Below are positions 29,260 through 41,511 of a stretch of DNA of 63,693 nt, piece by piece. The notes under the pieces are model-generated. The model had not been told where the DNA came from. It saw only the letters and a list, made by a program, of their open reading frames with translations, and searched no databases. The stretch's first letter is position 1; the number at the start of each line of letters is the position of its first letter. Location: positions 1-63,693 of the forward strand of contig CAMBEL010000006.1 in assembly GCA_945865605.1 (NCBI GenBank), given 5' to 3'. A program made the position numbers and the translations under genes. Origin of the DNA: Bifidobacterium breve. Lineage in GTDB: Bacteria > Actinomycetota > Acidimicrobiia > IMCC26256 > JAENVU01.

Positions 29260-30849
29260 TCAGAGAACCGGAACTTCGCGGTAGCGCCCAAACGTGTCGG
29301 CTAGAGCATTCATCGTTTCTCCAACGGTTACATCCGCACGCACTGCTTCCAGGATCGCAGGCATCAAGTTCACCGACGCGTCCGAAGCATCCGTGCGTAG
29401 TCGCTCAAGACAACGGGTAACAGTCTCCGAATCGCGTTCGGCTTTAACTTCAGCGAGTCGTTTGAGTTGTATCTCCTCCGACTCCTTGCTGATCTGAAGA
29501 ATCTCTGGTGGCTCGTCATCGTTGCCTTCGAAAAAGGCCGTTGCCCCAACCATTACCCTTCGGCCGTCGTTGAGTTTGCGCTCCATGTCGTAGGCCGCTT
29601 GCGCAATTTCGCCCTGGAACCAACCTTGTTCAACTCCGACGAGCGTCCCTTCGAGCATCGAACCGGAACCAAACGCCGCTACCACTTCGAAAATCTCGTT
29701 CGCCTGCCGTTCCATCTCATCTGTGAGCGCTTCTACGTACCAGGAACCTCCCAGCGGATCGGCCACATTGGTAACGCGGGTTTCGTGAGCAATCACCTGT
29801 TGGGTTCGCAGCGCCAAGCGCGCCGCCTTGTCGGTTGGTAACGCCAAGGCCTCATCGAACGAGTTGGTGTGCAAGCTCTGAGTACCCCCGAGCACGCCCG
29901 CAAGCGCTTCGATCGCGGTGCGTACCATGTTCAACTCGGGCTGTTGCGCAGTTAGTGAAACCCCCGCGGTCTGCGTGTGGAAACGCATTTGCATTGAACG
30001 GTCGTTCTTCGCACCGTAGTGATCACGCATGCGCAGCGCCCAAATCCGACGGGCTGCACGGTACTTTGCAATTTCTTCGAAGAAGTCGATGTGGGCATTG
30101 AAAAAGAACGACAGGCGCGGTGCGAACTCATCTATGGATAAACCTGCATCAAGCGCGGCCTCGACGTACGCGAAACCATTGCCGAGTGTAAATGCAAGCT
30201 CTTGAGCAGCCGTAGATCCGGCTTCGCGAATGTGATAGCCCGAGATCGACACCGGATGCCATCGCGGCATCTCAGCAGCGCAAAAACGGATCACATCACT
30301 CACTAGACGCATGCTGGGACGCGGCGGAAACACGTATTCTTTTTGGGCTTGGTATTCCTTAAGGATGTCGTTCTGCAATGTCCCGCCTAGCTCCGAGCGC
30401 TGCACGCCCGTGCGCTCAGCCGCGGTCACGAGCATCGCAAGCAGTACAGGGGCTGGCGAGTTGATCGTCATCGATGTCGTCACCGAGCTGAGATCGATGT
30501 CGCGATAAAGATCCTCTACATCGCGAACGGTATCGACGGCCACGCCGCACTTTCCGACCTCACCGACGGCGAGCGGATCATCCGAGTCGCGCCCCATCAA
30601 TGTTGGCAAGTCGAATGCCGATGAGAGACCATCACTACCGGCGGCCAACAACTCTTTGAAACGGCGATTGGTGTCAAGCGCCGTACCGAACCCAGCGAAC
30701 ATCCGCATCGTCCACAAACGCGACCGGTACATCTCTGGATACACGCCGCGCGTGTAAGGCCAGTCGCCTGGTCGTTCCTCGGTAGCGGGACCGTAAACCG
30801 GATCTACCTCGGTTCCGGAATAGGTGGAGAAGTCTGGCTCGCTAGTCAT
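29260..30849 (-). CDS. Acyl-CoA mutase large subunit (methylmalonyl-CoA mutase superfamily; isobutyryl-CoA-mutase-like residues), without B12 domain
   Basis: YPEMYRSRLWTMRMFAGFGTALDTN...GLSSAFDLPTLMGRDSDDPLAVGEVGKCGVAVDT...TLQNDILKEYQAQKEYVFPPRPSMRL...SISGYHIREAG. Confidence 0.93.
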   Translation of the reverse strand: MTSEPDFSTYSGTEVDPVYGPATEERPGDWPYTRGVYPEMYRSRLWTMRMFAGFGTALDTNRRFKELLAAGSDGLSSAFDLPTLMGRDSDDPLAVGEVGKCGVAVDTVRDVEDLYRDIDLSSVTTSMTINSPAPVLLAMLVTAAERTGVQRSELGGTLQNDILKEYQAQKEYVFPPRPSMRLVSDVIRFCAAEMPRWHPVSISGYHIREAGSTAAQELAFTLGNGFAYVEAALDAGLSIDEFAPRLSFFFNAHIDFFEEIAKYRAARRIWALRMRDHYGAKNDRSMQMRFHTQTAGVSLTAQQPELNMVRTAIEALAGVLGGTQSLHTNSFDEALALPTDKAARLALRTQQVIAHETRVTNVADPLGGSWYVEALTDEMERQANEIFEVVAAFGSGSMLEGTLVGVEQGWFQGEIAQAAYDMERKLNDGRRVMVGATAFFEGNDDEPPEILQISKESEEIQLKRLAEVKAERDSETVTRCLERLRTDASDASVNLMPAILEAVRADVTVGETMNALADTFGRYREVPVL

Positions 30850-30900
30850 GAATTCACAGTCTCCCACGCGGATAGTTCTCGCTAACGGGCGAAGGACTTC

Positions 30901-31671
30901 TCAGCCAAGGCCCATCAACTCGGCAATGCCGTGTCCATGGCCTGCTGTGTATCCGCCATCGACAACGAGAGCACTTCCGGTAACAAACGATGCATCTTCG
31001 GAGGCAAGAAACAACGCGGCTGACGCTATTTCGGCAGGCGTGCCGCAGCGCCCCAGAGCGTGGGCATTGACGAACGACTTGCGAATGTCTTCCATGCCGT
31101 CCATGTCGAATACCGCCGACATCATCGGCGTGTCGATGAACCCTGGACAGATCGCATTCGCCCGGATACCGCGCCTTCCGTAGTCCATCGCAAGGTTCTT
31201 GGTAAGCAGTACCACCCCACCCTTCGACGCGTTGTAAGCACTTCCGCCTTCTGTGCCTTCAATCCCTTCGATGCTCGCGATGTTGATGATCGAACCACGT
31301 TGACTATTCGCCGCTAGCTCTTGGTCGAGCATGGCCGCGATTACATATTTATTTGTTACGAAGGTACCCGTGAGGTTCACACCGATCACACGATCCCACT
31401 CCTCTGCTCCCATCAAATGCACCGGTCCACCGCCTGCAACGCCAGCAGCATTCACGAGCACATCGACTCGCCCATGAGCACGAACGACATCGGCAACACT
31501 GCCCTGAACGGCCGCCTCGTCGCGAACATCAACCGCAACACCTCCTGCATACGGTGTCGCGTCCCATTCCACAACCGTTGCACCTTCGGCGTTAAACCGG
31601 GCGGCCGTGGCAGCGCCTATCCCCGACGCAGCTCCGGTCACGATCGCTACCAAATTGTTCAACCGTCCCAT
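30901..31671 (-). CDS. SDR family oxidoreductase
   Basis: NNLVAIVTGAASGIGAATAARFNAEGATVV...VNAAGVAGGG...INIASIEGIEGTEGGSAYNASKGGVVLLTKNLAMDY. Confidence 0.93.
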   Translation of the reverse strand: MGRLNNLVAIVTGAASGIGAATAARFNAEGATVVEWDATPYAGGVAVDVRDEAAVQGSVADVVRAHGRVDVLVNAAGVAGGGPVHLMGAEEWDRVIGVNLTGTFVTNKYVIAAMLDQELAANSQRGSIINIASIEGIEGTEGGSAYNASKGGVVLLTKNLAMDYGRRGIRANAICPGFIDTPMMSAVFDMDGMEDIRKSFVNAHALGRCGTPAEIASAALFLASEDASFVTGSALVVDGGYTAGHGHGIAELMGLG

Positions 31672-31767
31672 CGTTGTCCCCCCTGGTATCGCAGGCCTTA
31701 GGCCACCGCATAGAACGCGTTACATTTCCCGAAGAACCTAGGTAACGTCAACTCGAAGGAGCCAACT

Positions 31768-32859
31768 GTGAGTATGGATTTCGCATTGTTCTACGAGATC
31801 CCGGTTCCGAAACCGTGGGGCCCGTCTAGCGAGTTCGATGCCTACCACAACACCATCGAGCAAGCGGTGCTTGGAGAACAAGCCGGTTTCCAGTCTTTCT
31901 GGACTGTCGAACACCACTTTCTCGACGAATACTCGCATTGCTCGGCACCTGACGCGCTCTATGGAGCGATCGCCGCCAAGACCACGACTTTACGAATTGG
32001 ACATGGCGTGCGCCTGCTTCCAAAGCCGTACAACCACCCCGTCAGGGCAGCCGAAGCCGCAGCGGTCGTCGACATCATTTCAAACGGAAGACTCGAGTTC
32101 GGCACTGGTAGATCTTCGACGCGCGCCGAGCTCGAAGGTTTCGGCGCAGATCCCGACCTAACCCGCGACCAGTGGGAAGAGGGTCTCCGAATGGTTGTTA
32201 AAGCATGGACGGACGACGAGTTCGAGTGGGATGGACCGACGTGGCAGGTTCCGAAACGCAACGTGCACCCCAAGCCAATCCAACAACCGCACCCTCCCCT
32301 GTGGGTGGCAACAAGCAGCCCCCCCAGCCACGTGATCGCTGGCGAACTAGGTCTCGGCTTGCTCTCGTTCACAATTGGCGTGCCACCCGAAGAACTCGCC
32401 GAACGCATCGGCGTATACCGCGACGCGCAAACGCGGATGAAGCCGATCGGAAAAGTCGCAAACACGAGGGCTGCAACCTTCACAATGGTGCATTGCGCAG
32501 AAACCACCGACAAGGCATTCGAAGAAGCGCGTGAATCTTTTGAGTGGTACGTACGGACCGCGCTTTGGCACATCGGAACGGTTGCAGAATGGCGCGAAGG
32601 AAAGCCGCTCGGCACATACGACTACGCGGAAATGCTCAAAGACCTAGACCTGAATCTCCTCACATTCGAATATCTCGTCGACTCCGGTGCGTGCGTGGTC
32701 GGCGATCCAAAGCGTTGCCTTGAAATCGCTTCGCGATACGACGCCGCGGATTGCGATCTTCTGTTGTGCCTGCTCAACCCCTACAAGATTCCGCACACCT
32801 CGGTTATGCGTTCAATCGAACTTCTCGGCGAGCACGTAATTCCCGCGCTGCGGGGTTGA
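31768..32859 (+). CDS. LLM-class flavin-dependent oxidoreductase (luciferase-like)
   Basis: MDFALFYEIPVPKPW...EQAVLGEQAGFQSFWTVEHHFLDEYSHCSAPDALYGAIAAKTTTLRIGHGV; GTG start after AAGGAG RBS. Confidence 0.88.
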   Translation: MSMDFALFYEIPVPKPWGPSSEFDAYHNTIEQAVLGEQAGFQSFWTVEHHFLDEYSHCSAPDALYGAIAAKTTTLRIGHGVRLLPKPYNHPVRAAEAAAVVDIISNGRLEFGTGRSSTRAELEGFGADPDLTRDQWEEGLRMVVKAWTDDEFEWDGPTWQVPKRNVHPKPIQQPHPPLWVATSSPPSHVIAGELGLGLLSFTIGVPPEELAERIGVYRDAQTRMKPIGKVANTRAATFTMVHCAETTDKAFEEARESFEWYVRTALWHIGTVAEWREGKPLGTYDYAEMLKDLDLNLLTFEYLVDSGACVVGDPKRCLEIASRYDAADCDLLLCLLNPYKIPHTSVMRSIELLGEHVIPALRG

Positions 32860-32905
32860 CCGGGCTCGTTTTCACCATATGCCCAACTGGCACTAGATTC
32901 CTCCG

Positions 32906-33898
32906 ATGGACACAACACCTCAACCCCCCGACCGTAACCTCGCGATGGATCTCGCCCGCGCCACAGAAGCTGCAGCCCTTGCAGGAGGCCGCTGGTTCGG
33001 CAGAGGCGATAAGAACGCCGCAGATGGCGCCGCCGTCGATGCAATGCGCCTCGTTCTCAATACCGTTCCAATGGATGGCATCGTCGTGATCGGAGAGGGC
33101 GAAAAGGACGATGCACCAATGCTCTTCAACGGCGAAGAGATCGGCGCTGGTGGACCGGCAGTCGATATTGCTGTCGACCCCATCGACGGCACAACTCTCA
33201 CATCGCTCGGCCGCAACAATGCGATTGCGGTAATCGCCGTGGCAGAACGCGGCACGATGTTTGACCCAGGTCCATGTGTGTACATGGACAAGATCGCAGT
33301 CGGTCCCGAAGCGGCGGATGTAATCGATTTAGATGCCCCAGTTCTCGCCAACTTGGAAGCCGTAGCGAAAGCGAAGGGCGAAAAAGTTCGTGACGTGACT
33401 GCGGTCATCCTCGACCGTCCCCGCCATGCTGAAATTATCCGAGAGTGCCGAGAAGCCGGCGCGCGCATCAGGCTCATTCCCGACGGCGATATCGCAGGAG
33501 CGATCTCTGTGGCGTGGCCAGACTCAGGAACCGACATCCTGTTTGGCGTCGGTGGCACACCAGAAGGCGTAACTGCGGCGTGCGCAATGCTCTGCCTCGG
33601 CGGAACCATCATCGGACGCCTGTGGCCAAGAAATGAAGACGAGCGCACACGCGCGCTAGACGCGGGTTACGACTTGAATCGCATCCTCACAACCACTGAC
33701 CTGGTATCGGGCGAAGAAGTTTTCTTCGCAGCTACGGGAATCTCCGACGGCGACTTGCTCAGAGGTGTCCGCTATCGAGGCGACGGTGCAACAACGGAGA
33801 GCCTCGTCATGCGTTCGAAGTCGGGCACAATTCGAACGATTAGATCCGAACACCGCTGGCAGAAACTAATGCGCTATTCCGCAGTGAAATTCGACTGA
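32906..33898 (+). CDS. glpX: Fructose-1,6-bisphosphatase class II
   Basis: [37 protein letters not shown]...[18 protein letters not shown]...[22 protein letters not shown]. Confidence 0.95.
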   Translation: MDTTPQPPDRNLAMDLARATEAAALAGGRWFGRGDKNAADGAAVDAMRLVLNTVPMDGIVVIGEGEKDDAPMLFNGEEIGAGGPAVDIAVDPIDGTTLTSLGRNNAIAVIAVAERGTMFDPGPCVYMDKIAVGPEAADVIDLDAPVLANLEAVAKAKGEKVRDVTAVILDRPRHAEIIRECREAGARIRLIPDGDIAGAISVAWPDSGTDILFGVGGTPEGVTAACAMLCLGGTIIGRLWPRNEDERTRALDAGYDLNRILTTTDLVSGEEVFFAATGISDGDLLRGVRYRGDGATTESLVMRSKSGTIRTIRSEHRWQKLMRYSAVKFD

Positions 33899-33914
33899 CA
33901 TAGGGTCCACGGAA

Positions 33915-33950
33915 AACGCCGCTACCTGCATTGCGTGCAGGATGGGCGTT
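33915..33950. terminator. Candidate bidirectional terminator hairpin between convergent glpX and atpC
   Basis: AACGCC-gcta-CCTGCA-ttgcg-TGCAGG-atg-GGCGTT inverted repeat filling a 50-bp convergent spacer; no T-tract. Confidence 0.6.
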
Positions 33951-34355
33951 AGCGGGACGCTGAAGCAGTTGCGCCAGCGACTTCGAGCCGTAGTTCAGCG
34001 CGCGCCAGGGCATCGATGGCCTCTGCATCCTCAGGGTCTGACCGCAACTTGTCAGTCGCCCTGTCCTTCGCTCTGCTGGCGCGTAGCGCGTCGACCTGAT
34101 CACTGAGCTCCGCTACATCCGAAAGCACCGTCACCCGATCGTTCGCAACTTCCACAAATCCACCGTGTACCGCTGCCACGACTTCGTTTGAATCGGCTAC
34201 CAGCACGCGGACTTTTGCTATTCCGAGAGCACCTACGAACGGAACGTGCCCCGGCAAGAATGCGATCTCGCCATCTGTCGTACGGCACACAACCATTTCA
34301 GCTTCCGCCTCGAAGAGAACCTTCTCCGGTGAGACGAACTGCACGGCGAACGGCA

Positions 34356-34356
<1 letters not shown>
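33949..34356 (-). CDS. atpC: F1Fo ATP synthase epsilon subunit
   Basis: MPFAVQFVSPEKVLFEAEAEMVVCRTTDGEIAFLPGHVPFVGALG; operon position. Confidence 0.93.
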
Positions 34357-36751
<2,395 letters not shown>

Positions 36752-36810
36752 CTCAAATCTCCGTTCTCGGAACGATTGAGGCCCTATAAGGGCCTTGAAC
36801 GTGCCGAGAA
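36752..36810 (-). promoter_or_regulatory. Intra-operonic hairpins in the atpA-atpG spacer, partly mutually exclusive
   Basis: AGGCCC-tataa-GGGCCT (36779-36795); CGTTC-tcg-GAACG (36762-36774) nested in CTCAA/TTGAG (36752-36780); TTCTCGG (36764-36770) can also pair with CCGAGAA (36804-36810). Confidence 0.55.
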
Positions 36811-36823
36811 TGCTGGGGGTGGG

Positions 36824-38461
36824 TCATTCGGTGTCGAGGGTCTTTGCGGACGCTGCAACGCCTGGTGCTTCGGCCTCTGGATCCAACTCCGGCAACCCAC
36901 CATCCGAACTATCGCCCGTCTTCTCCGTCGTACCCACATCTACACCGTGGGTCGCCACGAACTGCATCTTCACATCATCGACTGCTTGGCGGAACTTCTC
37001 TTCATCAGGCATTTCGCCAGTGTCACGGATGTGTCCAAGCAAATCTGCGTGGCGCGTGCGGAACGACTCGAGCAGTTCGGCCTCGAATGGTTTCACCTGT
37101 TCTACGGGCAAGTCGTCGAGCAATCCCTTCGTCCCACAATAGATCGAAACCACTTGCTCTTCGACTGGCATTGGAGAGTTGAGGTTCTGCTTGAGCAGTT
37201 CGACGAGGCGATATCCGCGCTCCAACTGCGACTTCGACGTTGCGTCGAGTTCGGAACCGAAAGTGGCGAACGCCTCGAGGTCACGGAACTGAGCAAGGTC
37301 AAGTTTAAGAGTTCCCGACACGCCCTTCATAGCCTTCACCTGTGCCGCGCCACCTACACGAGACACCGAGATACCTACGTCTACCGCAGGGCGCACACCC
37401 GACTTGAAGAGATCGTCTTGCAAATAGATCTGACCGTCGGTGATTGAGATCACGTTTGTCGGAATGTAGGCAGACACGTCGCCTGCCTTCGTCTCAATGA
37501 TCGGAAGCGCCGTCAAGGATCCCGCACCCAGTTCATCCGACAACTTGGCCGCACGCTCGAGTAGACGGCTGTGCAGATAGAACACATCGCCAGGGTAAGC
37601 CTCACGGCCCGGCGGGCGACGTAGCAACAACGCGAGTTGTCGATAGGACTCAGCCTGCTTCGAAAGGTCGTCGTACACGATCAACGCTGCTTCGCCATTG
37701 TCCATCCAGTGCTGACCCATCGCGCAACCTGCGTACGGTGCCAGGTACTTGAACACAGCTCCGTCGCCCGCTGGCGCGTTCACAACAACCGTGTAATCCA
37801 TCGCGCCGCGACTGGTCAGTGTCGCAACAGTCTGCGCGACCGACGATGCCTTTTGCCCGATGGCCACATAGATGCACTTCACACCCTGGCCGCGCTGGTT
37901 AAGGATCGTGTCGATCGCCACCGTCGTCTTGCCGGTCTTGCGGTCACCAATAATCAACTCGCGCTGTCCCCGACCAACAGGAGTCATGGCGTCGATAGCC
38001 TTGATGCCGGTCTGCAGTGGTTCATGTACGGGCTTGCGGCCGATGATGCCGGGAGCTTGCACTTCCATCCGACGAACTGTCTCAGCAGCGATTGGGCCCT
38101 TCCCGTCAATCGCCTGACCCAGCGCGTTGACCACACGCCCAATAAGTCCGTCACCGACAGGAACCGAGAGGATGCGGCCCGTGGCCTTCACGGAGTGGCC
38201 TTCTTCGACGCCATCGTCCCTGCCAAGAACAACCGCGCCGATAGACGCCTCGTCGAGGTTAAGAGCCAACCCGAGCATTCCCCCCTCGAACTCAAGCAGT
38301 TCGTTTACTGCTGTATCCGGCAAACCCGAAACGCGCGCAACGCCATCGCCGACCTCGAGCACACGCCCGACCTGTTCCTGAGCAAGGCTCGGCGAGAAAC
38401 TCCCTACATGAGTTCGCAGTGCAGCCGCGATCTCGTCGGCACTAATCGTTAGCTCTGCCAT
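36824..38461 (-). CDS. atpA: F1Fo ATP synthase alpha subunit
   Basis: [16 protein letters not shown]..., [23 protein letters not shown]; start MAEL at 38461. Confidence 0.97.
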   Translation of the reverse strand: MAELTISADEIAAALRTHVGSFSPSLAQEQVGRVLEVGDGVARVSGLPDTAVNELLEFEGGMLGLALNLDEASIGAVVLGRDDGVEEGHSVKATGRILSVPVGDGLIGRVVNALGQAIDGKGPIAAETVRRMEVQAPGIIGRKPVHEPLQTGIKAIDAMTPVGRGQRELIIGDRKTGKTTVAIDTILNQRGQGVKCIYVAIGQKASSVAQTVATLTSRGAMDYTVVVNAPAGDGAVFKYLAPYAGCAMGQHWMDNGEAALIVYDDLSKQAESYRQLALLLRRPPGREAYPGDVFYLHSRLLERAAKLSDELGAGSLTALPIIETKAGDVSAYIPTNVISITDGQIYLQDDLFKSGVRPAVDVGISVSRVGGAAQVKAMKGVSGTLKLDLAQFRDLEAFATFGSELDATSKSQLERGYRLVELLKQNLNSPMPVEEQVVSIYCGTKGLLDDLPVEQVKPFEAELLESFRTRHADLLGHIRDTGEMPDEEKFRQAVDDVKMQFVATHGVDVGTTEKTGDSSDGGLPELDPEAEAPGVAASAKTLDTE

Positions 38462-38526
38462 CAGAGCATCTCCCCTGTGTTGGTGTCGATGGGCAAATTT
38501 CTGCCATGAATCGCGCACGTTGACAT

Positions 38527-39054
38527 TTAAAGTTGCTCCCTAAGTTGATCCAACCTGTGGCGAACCGTTCCATCTATCACGGTGTCACCAATGCGGCTAA
38601 CGACTCCGCCAAGCACACTTGGGTCGACGATCACCCTGACTTCTACGCGCTTGCCGGTCGCCTGCGATAGAGCAGCCGCGAGCCGACTTATCTGACTTTC
38701 GTCGAGCGCGAGGGCACTACGAACCTCAGCAACTTCGTGCTGTCGTTCGGCCGCGGCTTTCTCTACGAACGCCGTCACGATCTCGGGTAGGTCGGCAGAG
38801 TGACCCGCCGCGACCATCATTCCCACGAGAGCCGTGCTCAACTGGACCGCCTTTCCTTCCATCAACTCTTCGATAACCGCCAGGCGACGATCGACGGGGA
38901 GGGAAGGATCCGTCAGTGCCAATCGCAAGTCATCCGATCCTTCGAGCGTGCGCGCGAAGCGAAACAAGTCGTCCTCGACGTACGCAAGACAGCCTTCGGC
39001 GCTAGCGATCATTAATAGTGAGTCAGCGAATGCATCGCTTTGAGCGTTAGGCAT
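38527..39054 (-). CDS. atpH: F1Fo ATP synthase delta subunit
   Basis: [26 protein letters not shown]...[39 protein letters not shown]. Confidence 0.93.
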   Translation of the reverse strand: MPNAQSDAFADSLLMIASAEGCLAYVEDDLFRFARTLEGSDDLRLALTDPSLPVDRRLAVIEELMEGKAVQLSTALVGMMVAAGHSADLPEIVTAFVEKAAAERQHEVAEVRSALALDESQISRLAAALSQATGKRVEVRVIVDPSVLGGVVSRIGDTVIDGTVRHRLDQLREQL

Positions 39055-39068
39055 TCCCGCTCCACCAT

Positions 39069-39092
39069 TTGCGGATCGACTTGCGGATCGAC
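39069..39092. repeat. Perfect 12-bp tandem duplication in the atpF-atpH spacer
   Basis: TTGCGGATCGAC x2 at 39069-39080 and 39081-39092. Confidence 0.95.
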
Positions 39093-39102
39093 ATGACGAA
39101 AA

Positions 39103-39669
39103 TCACTTCTGTGTGCTCGCTACTTCATTTATGTAACTCTCGATGAGCGCTATCTGTGTGTCGCGATCGAGGTTGCGCTCAACGATTCGTTGTGCCAATT
39201 CAATAGACAGATCGGCAAGGCGAGCCTGAAGATCGACCATCGCCCTTTCGGTTGCCTGGCGAATGTCTTCCTGTGCGCGGGTGCGCAGATCAGCAGCATC
39301 GGCTTCTGCCCTAGCGATCAACTCGCGTCGTACGTCGTCAGCCGCTTGGCGCGCCTCGTCGATAATGCGACCGGCATCCCCACGTGCATCTGCAAGTTGT
39401 TGCTTGTAAGTCTCTAGAGACGATTCCGCTTCAACGCGTGCACCCTCGGCAGCATCTAAGTCAGCACGAATCTTCGCTTCTCTGTCGGAAAGTGACTTGC
39501 TAATTGCAGGCCATGCCTTCCATGCCAAGACAGCGAATACCAAGACGAACGCAACGACCGACCAGACGATCTCAGTCGTCTCAGGAAGGATGGGGTTACT
39601 CGCCTTTACTCCATCGTTGGCATTCTCGCTCACAAGCAACGCTGCGAATACAACGTTCATCGCGGGCAC
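39103..39669 (-). CDS. atpF: F1Fo ATP synthase b subunit
   Basis: ILPETTEIVWSVVAFVLVFAVLAWKAWPAISKSLSDREAKIRADLDAAEGAR...; operon position. Confidence 0.93.
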   Translation of the reverse strand: MPAMNVVFAALLVSENANDGVKASNPILPETTEIVWSVVAFVLVFAVLAWKAWPAISKSLSDREAKIRADLDAAEGARVEAESSLETYKQQLADARGDAGRIIDEARQAADDVRRELIARAEADAADLRTRAQEDIRQATERAMVDLQARLADLSIELAQRIVERNLDRDTQIALIESYINEVASTQK

Positions 39670-39942
<273 letters not shown>

Positions 39943-40704
39943 CTAGTGGTCGGGGTGAATTGAATCGGCGATGTACACCGCTGTTAGCAAAGTGAAGATA
40001 TAAGCCTGCAGAAAGCCCACCAGCAGTTCGAACCCTGTAACGCCAACGTTCAAGAGGAATGGCCCGATTGCAATAATCGGAGCATTCTCAAGTGCGTACG
40101 CGGTAAGCAAGGCGAGAGCGGTAAGCAAGATGTGTCCGGCCATCATGTTGGCAAGGAGTCGAACAGCCAACGAGAACGGGCGCACGATAACGATCTGCAC
40201 CAACTCAATAGGCGTTACGAGAATGTAGAGAGCCTTCGGCACTCCGGCAGGAAAGAGGTGCCCAGTCAAGTACCGGTACCCGTTGTGGCGGAACCCAAGG
40301 TACCAGTAAATGAAGTACGTCTGAAGAGCCAAATACAACGGAATCGCAAAGCGAGCTGTTGGCGGGAACTGAATGAAGGGAACAATTTCCCAGAAGTTCA
40401 GGAAGAGAATGAACAAGAACAGGGATCCAAGGAACGGCGTGAAACGACCCGCATCCTTACCAACGACATCGCGCGTAATGCCGTGATCAATGAACTCGAA
40501 GGTCATTTCCAGAATGCTCTGCAACTTCGTCGGGATGAGTCGCATCCGACGCGACCCACCTACAAAAATCAGCAGGATCATCACCGACGAAATCAGGACA
40601 AGCAGGCTCGTCTTATTGATCTCGTATGCCGTATCTCCAAAGAAGAGGCCCTTCCAACGGAAGAGCTCGTCGATATGCGGGAATTCAAACGCGGCGAGTA
40701 GCAA
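39943..40704 (-). CDS. atpB: F1Fo ATP synthase a subunit
   Basis: SLAVRLLANMMAGHILLTALALL...VTGFELLVGFLQAYIFTLLTAVYIADSIH. Confidence 0.95.
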   Translation of the reverse strand: MLLAAFEFPHIDELFRWKGLFFGDTAYEINKTSLLVLISSVMILLIFVGGSRRMRLIPTKLQSILEMTFEFIDHGITRDVVGKDAGRFTPFLGSLFLFILFLNFWEIVPFIQFPPTARFAIPLYLALQTYFIYWYLGFRHNGYRYLTGHLFPAGVPKALYILVTPIELVQIVIVRPFSLAVRLLANMMAGHILLTALALLTAYALENAPIIAIGPFLLNVGVTGFELLVGFLQAYIFTLLTAVYIADSIHPDH

Positions 40705-40707
40705 GCC

Positions 40708-41151
40708 CTACTCCTCTTCCGATCGCCCAATGACGCCAGGCTTAAGGCCGGGCGCACCAAGGGTGAGACTGACGTAACGGGTCTCCCAAATTAGAAGCCC
40801 AAGATGCGTCACGGCGATCGTCAAAACGAGCACCACTGCATCGATGAAGTTGACTTGAGCCAGTGCGAACACGAGCGCAGTCAGGACTACTAGACGCGCC
40901 AGAAAACCGCCTAGAACTGCGGCCTGCACAGCGCTTGGGGACTTCAAAGCGGCCCATGCGATGAGGCGTGCTGACACCAAGAAATTCATCGCAACGATTA
41001 CAAGACCAATGCCTGCCGATATAACCGCTCCTGGACCTCCGTAAATACCTGCAGCGATGAGTATCGCGGGCGCGACATAGACAGCGTGCCGGGCCAGTTG
41101 GGCCGCAATTGCACTCTCGTGTGCAACCGGTGGAGACATCGAAGTTGCCAT
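40708..41151 (-). CDS. ATP synthase I-like hydrophobic protein
   Basis: Multiple TM segments; directly upstream of atpB; start MATSMSPP at 41151 overlaps upstream stop. Confidence 0.65.
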   Translation of the reverse strand: MATSMSPPVAHESAIAAQLARHAVYVAPAILIAAGIYGGPGAVISAGIGLVIVAMNFLVSARLIAWAALKSPSAVQAAVLGGFLARLVVLTALVFALAQVNFIDAVVLVLTIAVTHLGLLIWETRYVSLTLGAPGLKPGVIGRSEEE

Positions 41152-41411
41152 CACTGGCCTCGCCTCATCCACGGCTTCCCTTCGTTCTCGCGTGCCATCG
41201 ATTGCTGGTATCGAAAGTAGAAGGTCGCGAAGGATCCGACCAAACCGAAGCAAGCGAAGATAACCAAAAAGACCGCGTCAAACCCGAAAACCGAATCGAG
41301 GACCCAGCCGATGAGTCCAAGGACGACAGGGCCAGCCGCGAACTCAGCCGCTTGGCTGAATCCATCACTCCCACCTCGCTGTGTTTTGCGCCTGAGGGCA
41401 TAGCCGCGCAC
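41151..41411 (-). CDS. AtpZ/AtpI family protein
   Basis: GFSQAAEFAAGPVVLGLIGWVLDSVFGFDAVFLVIFACFGLVGSFATFYFRYQQ; two TMs; operon position. Confidence 0.7.
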   Translation of the reverse strand: MRGYALRRKTQRGGSDGFSQAAEFAAGPVVLGLIGWVLDSVFGFDAVFLVIFACFGLVGSFATFYFRYQQSMARENEGKPWMRRGQ

Positions 41412-41511
41412 CTATGCCTCCTGGCTTTCTAGGTAAGACGCCGTTGCTTGTGAACCGTTTCTCAAACTACAGGCGGCTTATCGCTAACTGCAACTTGTAG
41501 CCCATCGGGAT

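Noticed and set aside
31768-32859. Claim that the LLM oxidoreductase is F420-dependent because of the nearby F420 genes
   Set aside because: EHHF...SHCSAPD pattern is equally typical of FMN-dependent luciferase-like enzymes; cofactor cannot be decided from sequence reading
32920-33648. 242-aa antisense ORF opposite glpX
   Set aside because: Ser/Ala/Pro-biased shadow ORF typical of high-GC genomes; glpX is unambiguous
37637-38452. 271-aa ORF opposite atpA
   Set aside because: His/Arg-rich shadow frame; atpA motifs are decisive on the other strand
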